Source: an uncultured Eubacterium sp. (GTDB taxonomy: Bacteria; Bacillota_A; Clostridia; Lachnospirales; Lachnospiraceae). From it: a stretch of DNA of 6,341 bases. A program made the translations under genes and the position numbers. The notes under the pieces are model-generated. The model searched no databases. It was not told where the DNA came from and was given only the letters and a program-made list of their open reading frames with translations. The DNA is taken from assembly GCA_948468465.1 (NCBI GenBank), contig CAOKJJ010000241.1, forward strand, positions 1-6,341, in the 5' to 3' direction. Below are positions 1-5,345 of the stretch, piece by piece. How positions within the stretch are numbered: the stretch's first letter is position 1; each line of letters opens with the position of its first letter.

Positions 1-60
1 GATATTAAAAAAATTACAATTGCATAATTATAAATACTAAAAGCGAAATCTCTGATATTC

Positions 61-100
61 TGAATATATGTTTGCATTCCATGATAAAGTATGATACAAT
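61..100 (+). promoter_or_regulatory. lexA promoter with overlapping degenerate LexA (SOS) box
   Basis: A sigma-A type promoter is visible: -35 TTGCAT at 72-77, a 17-base spacer, and -10 TACAAT at 95-100. The sequence TGAATATATGTTTG at 61-74 matches the Gram-positive LexA operator CGAACATATGTTCG at 11 of 14 positions and overlaps the -35 box, so bound LexA would block the polymerase. A further inverted repeat, ATATTC-T-GAATAT at 55-67, overlaps its left side. LexA autoregulation is well established in Firmicutes; use of this particular site is inferred. Positions 1-54 are AT-rich and show nothing else I can support. Confidence 0.65.
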
Positions 101-138
101 AAAAAATAACTTAGCATATTCTACAGGAGGTATTCTCT

Positions 139-753
139 ATGGCCTATGGAAAAATTACAGCAAAACAAACGGAAATTTTAGAATATATTAAACACGAGAT
201 TATAAATAAAGGATATCCCCCTGCAGTGCGGGAAATCTGTGAAGCCGTACATTTAAAATCCACTTCTTCTGTTCACGCGCATCTGGAATCTTTGGAAAAG
301 AACGGATATATCCGCAGGGATCCGACGAAGCCAAGGGCTATTGAGATTATGGATGAGAATTTTAACCTGACCAGACGTGAAGTGGTTAATGTACCGGTAG
401 TCGGCAGTGTCGCAGCCGGACAGCCGATTCTGGCCGTTGAAAATATAGAATCATATTTTCCGATTCCCGCAGAACTGATGCCGAATCAGGAATCATTTTT
501 GTTAAAAGTAAAGGGAGAAAGTATGATAAACGCCGGTATTTTTGACGGTGATCAGGTGCTTGTTCAAAAACAGCCGACTGCTGAAAACGGAGAAATTGTA
601 GTTGCCCTGATTGAAGACTCGGCAACGGTAAAGACCTTTTATAAAGAAGCTGACCATATTCGTCTTCAGCCTGAAAATGATGCTTATGATCCGATTATTT
701 TACCGGATTGTACGATTCTTGGAAAAGTATTTGGTGTTTTTCGGTTTTTTTAA
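139..753 (+). CDS. lexA: LexA, SOS-response repressor / self-cleaving protease
   Basis: LexA represses DNA-damage genes and, when RecA filaments form on single-stranded DNA, cuts itself and lets them be transcribed. The 204-residue length is normal. Residues 1-70 form the winged helix-turn-helix DNA-binding domain, with the family stretch GYPPAVREI at 25-33 (Ala where Ser is usual) and [15 protein letters not shown] at 44-58. The cleavage site is Ala93-Gly94 in VAAGQP. The S24-type catalytic pair is Ser128 in KGESM and Lys165 in ATVKTF. The ATG start is supported by AGGAGG at 125-130, eight bases upstream, and by the promoter at 72-100. The gene runs convergent to rsfS. No T-tailed hairpin follows it on the plus strand, so where its transcript ends is unclear. 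Autoregulation through the box at 61-74 is likely. Confidence 0.97.
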   Translation: MAYGKITAKQTEILEYIKHEIINKGYPPAVREICEAVHLKSTSSVHAHLESLEKNGYIRRDPTKPRAIEIMDENFNLTRREVVNVPVVGSVAAGQPILAVENIESYFPIPAELMPNQESFLLKVKGESMINAGIFDGDQVLVQKQPTAENGEIVVALIEDSATVKTFYKEADHIRLQPENDAYDPIILPDCTILGKVFGVFRFF

Positions 754-772
754 AAAATATGAAACTGTATGT

Positions 773-837
773 AAAAAACTTATGCTGGCAGCGCGCAGTT
801 ACAGATGTTTCATCTGCATTCTGGTATTGCCAGCATA
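773..837 (-). terminator. Intrinsic terminator of the rplU-rsfS gene cluster (nested hairpin)
   Basis: TATGCTGGCA at 781-790 and TGCCAGCATA at 828-837 form a perfect 10-base-pair stem. On the minus strand it is followed after two bases by a run of six T (778-773), the layout of a Rho-independent terminator. It starts three bases past the rsfS stop codon. The 37-base loop holds a second perfect hairpin, CAGATG/CATCTG with a three-base loop (802-816). Read on the plus strand, the stem is followed by TGACTATA with no T-run, so it should not serve lexA efficiently. Confidence 0.8.
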
Positions 838-840
838 TGA

Positions 841-1200
841 CTATAAGCCAAGCTCTGCGGCATCAATAAATTTCCCGTCGCCCCAGATTCGCTCCAGATC
901 GTAAAACAGCCGGTCTTCTTTGGAAAATACATGCACAATAATCTCGCCGTAATCCATTAAAAGCCAGCTGGAGCTGCGATTGCCTTCTATCTGCTTTACT
1001 TTCACTCCCGCTTTGTACAGCGCTTCGTCTACCGCATCGCGCATAGCTTCAATCTGATTCTGGTTTGAACCGTTTGCGATTACAAAATAATCAGCAAGTA
1101 CAGAAATACCGCTGATATCAATGACCTGAATGTCTTCAGCCTTTTTATCAGATAATGCCTGGTAGGCTGTTTTAGCCATTTCTTTACTTGAAATACTCAT
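841..1200 (-). CDS. rsfS: Ribosomal silencing factor RsfS (Iojap/YbeB family)
   Basis: RsfS binds L14 on the large subunit and blocks joining with the 30S subunit, slowing translation in poor nutrient conditions. The 119-residue protein is full length for the family. Family hallmarks are visible: DISGISVLADYFVIANGSN at 28-46, the central SSWLLMDYGEIIVHVF at 77-92, and RLFYDLERIWGD at 97-108. The ATG is preceded by AAAGGA, nine bases away. It is the last gene of the minus-strand cluster: 48 bases separate it from yqeK, and the terminator at 773-837 follows directly. Many clostridia carry an LCP-family (LytR) gene between yqeK and rsfS; none is present here. The function is assigned from the family, not from anything unique to this copy. 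Confidence 0.95.
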   Translation of the reverse strand: MSISSKEMAKTAYQALSDKKAEDIQVIDISGISVLADYFVIANGSNQNQIEAMRDAVDEALYKAGVKVKQIEGNRSSSWLLMDYGEIIVHVFSKEDRLFYDLERIWGDGKFIDAAELGL

Positions 1201-1248
1201 AGATTTTCGTCCTTTCTATTTTTTTGATTTGCAGTTGTTCGTATATCA

Positions 1249-1818
1249 TCATCCTAAACTTTTAAAATATTCATAAGTAACTTTCGTCGCAGGATCTATG
1301 CTTCCGGATTTTTCATTCAGATAATGCAGCGTATCATATAAAATCCGTTCTACCGTCTGCTCTAAATTTTGGAACGCAAGTTCACGGATCTGCGGCAGAT
1401 TCGCTGCTTTGTCCCGGCCTGGTTCAATATAATCAGCAACAAATAAAATCATATCCAGTGTGTTCATACCCGGTTCTCCCGTCGTATGCACCTGAATCGC
1501 GTGAAGAATTTCTTCATCTTTGACATGGTATTTTTTTCTTGCAACCCATGCGCCAAGCTTTGCGTGCAAAAGAAATGGATTTTCACGTTCAATCTGCGTG
1601 ATTTCAATCTGATGCTTTTCACACATCTTCAGCTTTTTTTCATGCGGGATATTTTTGGCACAGTCATGCAGCAGCCCGGCAAGCATTGCTTTTTGCAGAT
1701 CATAGCGGTATGCCATGGCAAGCGCCGCGGACGTGTACATCACGCCAAGTGTATGCTGGTAACGTTCCTTATCCAGATGTTTCTTCAGCTTTTTTTTATA
1801 TTTCTCCAACTCTTTCAT
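1249..1818 (-). CDS. yqeK: YqeK-type HD-domain phosphohydrolase (probable symmetrical Ap4A hydrolase)
   Basis: YqeK proteins are metal-dependent HD-domain enzymes; characterised members split diadenosine tetraphosphate symmetrically to two ADP. This copy has 189 residues, the usual size. Metal ligands expected for the fold are visible: His22 in RYQHTLG, His51-Asp52 in LLHDCAKNIP, His85 in LLHAKLGA, His111 in VHTTGEPGM, and Asp129 in FVADYIEPGR. The N-terminus is a lysine-rich helix (residues 1-18). Its ATG overlaps the nadD stop codon in the sequence ATGA (1815-1818), so the two are probably translationally coupled; AGGTGAGGG lies just upstream as a ribosome binding site. The pairing with nadD is conserved across Firmicutes. 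The assignment is firm at family level; the substrate is inferred. Confidence 0.95.
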   Translation of the reverse strand: MKELEKYKKKLKKHLDKERYQHTLGVMYTSAALAMAYRYDLQKAMLAGLLHDCAKNIPHEKKLKMCEKHQIEITQIERENPFLLHAKLGAWVARKKYHVKDEEILHAIQVHTTGEPGMNTLDMILFVADYIEPGRDKAANLPQIRELAFQNLEQTVERILYDTLHYLNEKSGSIDPATKVTYEYFKSLG

Positions 1819-2471
1819 TTGCCCTCACCTAAAGTCTTTCCTGTCATGTTCGTTTGATATACATCATGTTCCAGCAGATAATGCTCTACTGCTTCCGGTA
1901 CAAGGTATCGGATAGACTGATGGTTTAATATACGCTGGCGTATCATGCGGGATGAAACGGAAAAATTCGGCGTATTGATAAATCCGATTTTTGTACCATA
2001 TTTTTGCTGCAGAAATTCGCGGATAGGAAGCAGTTCTTTTTGGTTCAGCCCATCGCGAACTGCCGCTAATATCGTACTCATGCGGCTGATTTCATCCGGG
2101 CGCATCCACGAGTCAAAATAAGCCAGCGAATCGGCGCCCATAATGAAAAAAAGTTCACTTCCCGCCTTTTGTTCATAAAAAGCCTGCACGGTCAGATACG
2201 TATAAGATATGCCTTCCTTGCGGATCTCATAATCCGAACAGGAAAAATGCGGATTGTCCGCGATTGCAAGAGCAATGATTTCCATACGCTCCTGCGCGCA
2301 CAGAATCTGTCTGGCATCTTTATGCGGAGACTGCCCGGTTGGAAGAAAAATCACTTCATCCAGCTGAAACTGTTCGTATGCATTTTCTGCAATGAGCAGA
2401 TGCCCATAATGAATCGGATTAAATGTTCCGCCCATCAGTCCGATTTTGTGTTTTTTATTTTCCCTGTCCAT
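1815..2471 (-). CDS. nadD: Nicotinate-nucleotide adenylyltransferase NadD
   Basis: NadD joins nicotinate mononucleotide and ATP to give deamido-NAD, an essential step shared by the de novo and salvage routes to NAD. The 218-residue protein shows the nucleotidyltransferase core: GGTFNPIHYGH at 14-24 with the HxxH-type histidines 21 and 24, PTGQSPHKD at 44-52, MGADSLAYFDSW at 111-122, and the C-terminal nucleotide-binding SVSSRMIR at 171-178. The frame stays open upstream to 2630, but that extension lies inside yhbY and has no NadD-like sequence. I chose the ATG at 2471 because it sits ten residues before GLMGGTF, follows the yhbY stop by 19 bases, and has AAAGG about nine bases upstream. The stop overlaps the yqeK start by four bases. 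Confidence 0.96.
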   Translation of the reverse strand: MDRENKKHKIGLMGGTFNPIHYGHLLIAENAYEQFQLDEVIFLPTGQSPHKDARQILCAQERMEIIALAIADNPHFSCSDYEIRKEGISYTYLTVQAFYEQKAGSELFFIMGADSLAYFDSWMRPDEISRMSTILAAVRDGLNQKELLPIREFLQQKYGTKIGFINTPNFSVSSRMIRQRILNHQSIRYLVPEAVEHYLLEHDVYQTNMTGKTLGEGK

Positions 2472-2490
2472 AGCCGTTAACCTTTGTCCG

Positions 2491-2796
2491 TTACTGTTTT
2501 GCTGCGGGAAGTTCGATTTTTGGCGCTTTTTTCGATGGACGGTATAAAATAAATCGTTTTCCAATGACCTGGACGACATTGGAATGCGTACGTTCCGCCA
2601 CCATGGCAGCAAGCTCCTTCGGATCGTCAAAACAGTTTTTTAATACCGATATTTTAACAAGCTCCCGCTTTTCCAGCGCAGCATCTATCGCATCTGTAAT
2701 GGATGGCGTCAGACTGGCTTTTCCAATCTGAAAGATCGGCTCTATATTTCCGGAAAGGCTCTTTAAATAAGCTCGCTGCTTACTTGTTAAATCCAT
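2491..2796 (-). CDS. yhbY: YhbY/YqeI-family CRM-domain RNA-binding protein
   Basis: This is a stand-alone CRM domain, a small RNA-binding fold; the E. coli homologue associates with pre-50S particles. The 101 residues match the family: LTSKQRAYLKSL at the start, EPIFQIGK at 19-26, ELVKISVLKNC at 45-55, and VVQVIGKRFILYRPS at 74-88. The RNA-contacting loop is normally GKGG; here it reads G25-K26-A27-S28, so the second glycine of the GxxG motif is replaced by serine. The ATG has AAAGGAAAG upstream, and the gene follows obgE by 20 bases. Position between obgE and nadD is typical of clostridia and supports a role in large-subunit assembly. Confidence 0.93.
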   Translation of the reverse strand: MDLTSKQRAYLKSLSGNIEPIFQIGKASLTPSITDAIDAALEKRELVKISVLKNCFDDPKELAAMVAERTHSNVVQVIGKRFILYRPSKKAPKIELPAAKQ

Positions 2797-2816
2797 AGTT
2801 GCTTTCCTTTCGTATT

Positions 2817-4103
2817 TTATTTATAATATTCAAATTCCAGCGCATACATGCGTACCGTATCGCCGTCCTGGATTCCTTTTTTCTCTAATTCTTTTAAAAT
2901 GCCCTGTTCCTTTAAAAATTTTTGGAAAAATAAAAACCCACGTTCTGCTTCCAGATTTGTATAACCGAGCATTTTTTCTATTTTCGGCCCTTCCACTACG
3001 AACGCGCCGTCCTCCGGGTCAATTTCAACCGTATAGGCTTCGGCTTTCGTCTGTTTTTCACAAGGGTCATATTCCGATTCATATACAACCGGTTCTTCCT
3101 GTATATCATCTAACAATGCTTTCACCGCATAGAGCAGTTCTTTTAATCCCTGGCCGCTGACCGCTGAAATCGGATAAATCGGCACGCCAAGCGGTTCGAA
3201 TTCTGTCCGGAGCCTGCGGATGACATCGCCCTCCTCCTCATAGAGTACATCTATTTTATTGGCGGCAATCACCTGCGGTTTTTCCAAAAGCTGCGGATTA
3301 AAAGATTTTAATTCATGATTAATGGCATGAATGTCTGCGACCGGATCTCTCCCTTCCACAGACGCGGCATCTACGATATGAATAATGACTCTCGTACGCT
3401 CGATGTGCTTTAAAAATTCATGGCCAAGCCCGACACCTTCACAGGCGCCCTCAATCAGCCCCGGAATATCCGCAATGACAAATCCTTCCCCGTCTTCCAG
3501 GTCAACGACTCCAAGATTCGGATGCAGCGTCGTGAAATGATAATCCGCGATTTTCGGCTGTGCATTTGTCACACGGGACAGCAGCGTAGACTTTCCAACA
3601 TTTGGAAATCCGACCAGCCCTACGTCAGCGATGACTTTTAATTCCAGCTTTACTTCCAGCTCAAGCGCTTCCTGGCCAGGCTGGGCATATTTTGGAGCCT
3701 GCATCGTAGACGTCGCAAAATGCTGGTTGCCAAGGCCGCCGCTGCCTCCCGCAAGCACAATCTGCCGCTTATTTGTTCCGGACATATCCGCGATAATTTT
3801 ATCCGTCTCAGCATCCCGGATAATCGTGCCGGCAGGAACCTTTAAAATCAAATCGCTGCCCTTTTTTCCATGGCAATTGCGCTTTTTGCCATCTTCTCCG
3901 GCTTGTGCGGCAAATTTACGCTTATGACGGTAATCCGCCAGCGTATTTATCCCTTCGTCCACGAGAAATATCACGTCTCCGCCTTTTCCGCCGTCTCCGC
4001 CGTCCGGACCCCCATTCGCCACGTATTTCTCCCGGCGGAAGCTGACATGTCCGTCTCCGCCCTTTCCCGATTTAATAATTATTTTTGCACTATCGGCAAA
4101 CAT
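2817..4103 (-). CDS. obgE: Obg-family GTPase (ribosome assembly)
   Basis: Obg is an essential GTPase that binds the 50S subunit late in assembly and responds to guanine nucleotides including ppGpp. The protein has three domains. The glycine-rich Obg fold is about 1-158 (KSGKGGDGH at 11-19, NGGPDGGDGGKGGDV at 30-44). The G domain is about 159-335, with G1 GFPNVGKS at 165-172, switch I TT at 191-192, G3 DIPG at 212-215, G4 NKID at 282-285 and G5 SAVSGQG at 313-319. The OCT domain is about 353-426. All nucleotide-binding motifs are intact. The frame is open to 4166, but I place the start at 4103: MFADSAKI is the conserved N-terminus, TAGGAGA lies seven bases upstream, and the extra 21 residues would be encoded across the hairpin arm at 4143-4166. 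Confidence 0.97.
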   Translation of the reverse strand: MFADSAKIIIKSGKGGDGHVSFRREKYVANGGPDGGDGGKGGDVIFLVDEGINTLADYRHKRKFAAQAGEDGKKRNCHGKKGSDLILKVPAGTIIRDAETDKIIADMSGTNKRQIVLAGGSGGLGNQHFATSTMQAPKYAQPGQEALELEVKLELKVIADVGLVGFPNVGKSTLLSRVTNAQPKIADYHFTTLHPNLGVVDLEDGEGFVIADIPGLIEGACEGVGLGHEFLKHIERTRVIIHIVDAASVEGRDPVADIHAINHELKSFNPQLLEKPQVIAANKIDVLYEEEGDVIRRLRTEFEPLGVPIYPISAVSGQGLKELLYAVKALLDDIQEEPVVYESEYDPCEKQTKAEAYTVEIDPEDGAFVVEGPKIEKMLGYTNLEAERGFLFFQKFLKEQGILKELEKKGIQDGDTVRMYALEFEYYK

Positions 4104-4142
4104 ATCGCAATCTCCTAATCTTTTACATACAATTCCTGACAA

Positions 4143-4247
4143 AAATACCGCTGCATATTCTTCCATAAAACAAGACTGTTTTCAGGGGGATGCTGCTGCA
4201 CCGCCCCATTAACGACCCTGTCGATGAAAAAATATGCAGCGGTATCT
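4143..4247 (-). ncRNA. Structured RNA element between rpmA and obgE (predicted four-way junction; possible terminator/attenuator)
   Basis: On the minus strand this segment folds into a closed structure. The arms at 4224-4247 and 4143-4166 share a perfect 15-base core (AATATGCAGCGGTAT) and pair over 22-24 positions once three G-U pairs are allowed. The 57-base loop holds three small hairpins in a row: CGAC/GTCG with a three-base loop, a nine-pair hairpin GGGG(C)GGTGC/GCATCCCCC with one bulged C, and AAAACA/TGTTTT with a four-base loop. The mismatches are G-U only in minus-strand RNA; on the plus strand they become A-C, so the minus transcript is the likely functional one. The 3' arm runs into TTTTT, as in an intrinsic terminator. 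It may terminate, attenuate or be processed between rpmA and obgE. I recognise no known RNA family; a small inverted-repeat element is an alternative. Confidence 0.55.
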
Positions 4248-4276
4248 GCGGTTTTAACGGCACTGCCTGCTGCAGA

Positions 4277-4564
4277 TTACTCGTTTACAACCGGATATAC
4301 GGAAGCCTGTTTTTTATCTCTTCCTTTTCTCTCAAATCTCAGAATACCATCTGTTAATGCGAATAACGTATCGTCGCCGCCTCTGCCGACATTGTTTCCC
4401 GGATGAATCTTGGTACCACGCTGTCTGTAAAGAATATTTCCGGCTTTTACAAACTGTCCGTCTGCCCTTTTCGCACCTAATCGTTTCGCTTCAGAGTCAC
4501 GTCCGTTCTTTGTAGAACCAACTCCCTTTTTATGTGCAAAATACTGAAGGTTCAATGCAAACAT
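4277..4564 (-). CDS. rpmA: 50S ribosomal protein L27, with cleavable N-terminal extension
   Basis: L27 sits next to the peptidyl-transferase centre, with its N-terminal tail reaching toward the tRNA ends. The 95-residue product carries the Firmicutes-type extension MFALNLQYF before AHKKG; in Staphylococcus aureus the protease Prp removes the equivalent nine residues between Phe9 and Ala10. The mature body shows the family core: [18 protein letters not shown] at 16-33, [15 protein letters not shown] at 42-56, [12 protein letters not shown] at 58-69. The start is set by AAGGAGGTG six bases before the ATG; that site lies within the last codons of prp. The gene follows prp by three bases and is followed by the hairpin at 4143-4247. 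Confidence 0.97.
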   Translation of the reverse strand: MFALNLQYFAHKKGVGSTKNGRDSEAKRLGAKRADGQFVKAGNILYRQRGTKIHPGNNVGRGGDDTLFALTDGILRFERKGRDKKQASVYPVVNE

Positions 4565-4567
4565 GTC

Positions 4568-4897
4568 CTACACCTCCTTGAATGTCAATAAACTATAATC
4601 TGTTCCATATTGGTTTTGTATATCCTGCAAGCCCAGAACAAGAGTGTCCAGCAGCAGCTTTGCGTCATGTCCGACAGGCAGTAAAAACCTGGCGTCAATC
4701 AAGCCGGTTTTCTGGTCTGTCTTAACGTCAAATGCCTGATCTGTCAGCTGTTCCATTGCATTTAACGTGTTAAGCACCAGTGCGGATACACCGGCACATA
4801 CAATGTCCTCTCCTGCTTTCGCAAATCCGGCATGTCCAAAACAACGCATCCTTACATACTGTTTGGCACTGTTCCGGTAAATTGTGATTTTAATCAT
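4568..4897 (-). CDS. prp: Ribosomal-processing cysteine protease Prp (YsxB)
   Basis: Prp is a small cysteine protease that trims the N-terminal extension of L27 so that it can work in the ribosome. The 109 residues carry the catalytic His22 in GHAGFA and Cys34 in DIVCAGVSAL, at the same positions as reported for the S. aureus enzyme. The gene lies between rplU (24 bases upstream) and rpmA (three bases downstream), its usual place, and its substrate with the matching cleavage motif is the next gene. The last four codons plus stop (FKEV) double as the strong ribosome binding site of rpmA. Its own start has a weaker AGGA about six bases upstream, which fits lower production than the two ribosomal proteins; that is inference. 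Confidence 0.95.
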   Translation of the reverse strand: MIKITIYRNSAKQYVRMRCFGHAGFAKAGEDIVCAGVSALVLNTLNAMEQLTDQAFDVKTDQKTGLIDARFLLPVGHDAKLLLDTLVLGLQDIQNQYGTDYSLLTFKEV

Positions 4898-4921
4898 TAC
4901 AATTCCTGCTTCGTGACTTGC

Positions 4922-5230
4922 TTAGGCGTTGATCTTTTCGATCTTAACCTGCGTAAATGACTGTCTGTGGCCATTTTTCTTATGATAGCCGGTTTTTCTT
5001 TTGTACTTATATACGATGACTTTTTTCGCACGGCCTTCTTTAATCACAGAAGCTGTAACAGTTGCATTCGCAACGGTCGGATTTCCGACTGTTAATTCTC
5101 CATTGCTTACAGCCAATACCTGATCAAATGTTACACTTTCTCCGGCTGCTGCTCCAAGCTTTTCAATGGTAATGATATCGCCCTCGGATACTTTGTACTG
5201 TTTACCACCTGTTGCTATAATTGCGTACAT
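4922..5230 (-). CDS. rplU: 50S ribosomal protein L21
   Basis: L21 binds 23S rRNA in the large subunit. The 102-residue length is the same as in Bacillus. Conserved stretches are [18 protein letters not shown] at the N-terminus and the basic [18 protein letters not shown] at 73-90, followed by the ending [11 protein letters not shown]. The frame is open upstream to 5326, but the conserved N-terminus begins at the ATG at 5230, which has AGGAGGTG five bases upstream. The extra upstream codons fall in the 5' leader. This is the first gene of the minus-strand cluster, with its own promoter at 5317-5345 and a structured leader between. Confidence 0.97.
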   Translation of the reverse strand: MYAIIATGGKQYKVSEGDIITIEKLGAAAGESVTFDQVLAVSNGELTVGNPTVANATVTASVIKEGRAKKVIVYKYKRKTGYHKKNGHRQSFTQVKIEKINA

Positions 5231-5310
5231 TTGGCACCTCCTATTTATCATTACTCGCCAACTATGGTGATGTGTATCACACATGCTTAAAACCTCGTTG
5301 TGCGGCATAC
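5231..5310 (-). promoter_or_regulatory. Structured 5' leader of rplU (candidate ribosomal protein L21 leader)
   Basis: About 80 bases lie between the predicted transcription start (near 5310) and the rplU ATG. On the minus strand CGC(A)CAAC (5304-5297) pairs with GTTGGCG (5262-5256), giving seven pairs with one bulged A. Inside this, ATGTGT and ACACAT (5284-5270) form a six-pair hairpin with loop GAT. An alternative inner hairpin, GTGAT/ATCAC (5280-5267), excludes the first. Low-GC Gram-positive bacteria are known to have an L21 leader motif thought to give feedback control by the protein; I cannot verify a covariance-model match by eye. Confidence 0.5.
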
Positions 5311-5316
5311 TCATAG

Positions 5317-5345
5317 AGAATAGCATTTTTACGGTTATTCGTCAA
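5317..5345 (-). promoter_or_regulatory. Promoter of the rplU-prp-rpmA gene cluster
   Basis: On the minus strand the -35 box TTGACG (5345-5340) and the -10 box TATTCT (5322-5317) are separated by 17 bases, and TGC before the -10 makes it an extended -10. This is the strongest promoter I can see in front of the ribosomal cluster. The -35 box overlaps the stop codon of the open frame of the broken gene upstream (TGA, 5344-5342). Confidence 0.75.

Noticed and set aside
386..625. Minus-strand open frame inside lexA and similar shadow frames inside obgE, nadD and yqeK
   Set aside because: They are antisense to clear conserved genes, lack ribosome binding sites and have compositions typical of chance frames.
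1231..1246. CGAAC-containing sequence between yqeK and rsfS as a second LexA box
   Set aside because: On the minus strand it reads CGAACAACTGCAAATC; the right half-site GTTC is missing and there is no promoter nearby.
2472..2630. Extension of nadD upstream to an ATG at 2630 (53 extra residues)
   Set aside because: The extra part lies inside yhbY in another frame, has no NadD similarity, and the ATG at 2471 has its own ribosome binding site just before the conserved nucleotide-binding motif.
4104..4142. Separate promoter for obgE just after the hairpin (TTGTCA at about 4135-4140)
   Set aside because: No acceptable -10 box lies 16-18 bases downstream; the matching position reads ATTAGG.
4104..4166. 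Extension of obgE upstream to an ATG at 4166
   Set aside because: It would start within the 3' arm of the hairpin, and the conserved Obg N-terminus begins at 4103 with TAGGAGA upstream.
4224..4406. Small plus-strand open frame beginning MKKYAAV
   Set aside because: It runs antisense through rpmA, has no ribosome binding site, and its start is simply the mirror arm of the inverted repeat.
5231..5326. Extension of rplU upstream to an ATG at 5326
   Set aside because: It would begin before the predicted transcription start, and AGGAGGTG plus the conserved [12 protein letters not shown] start support 5230.
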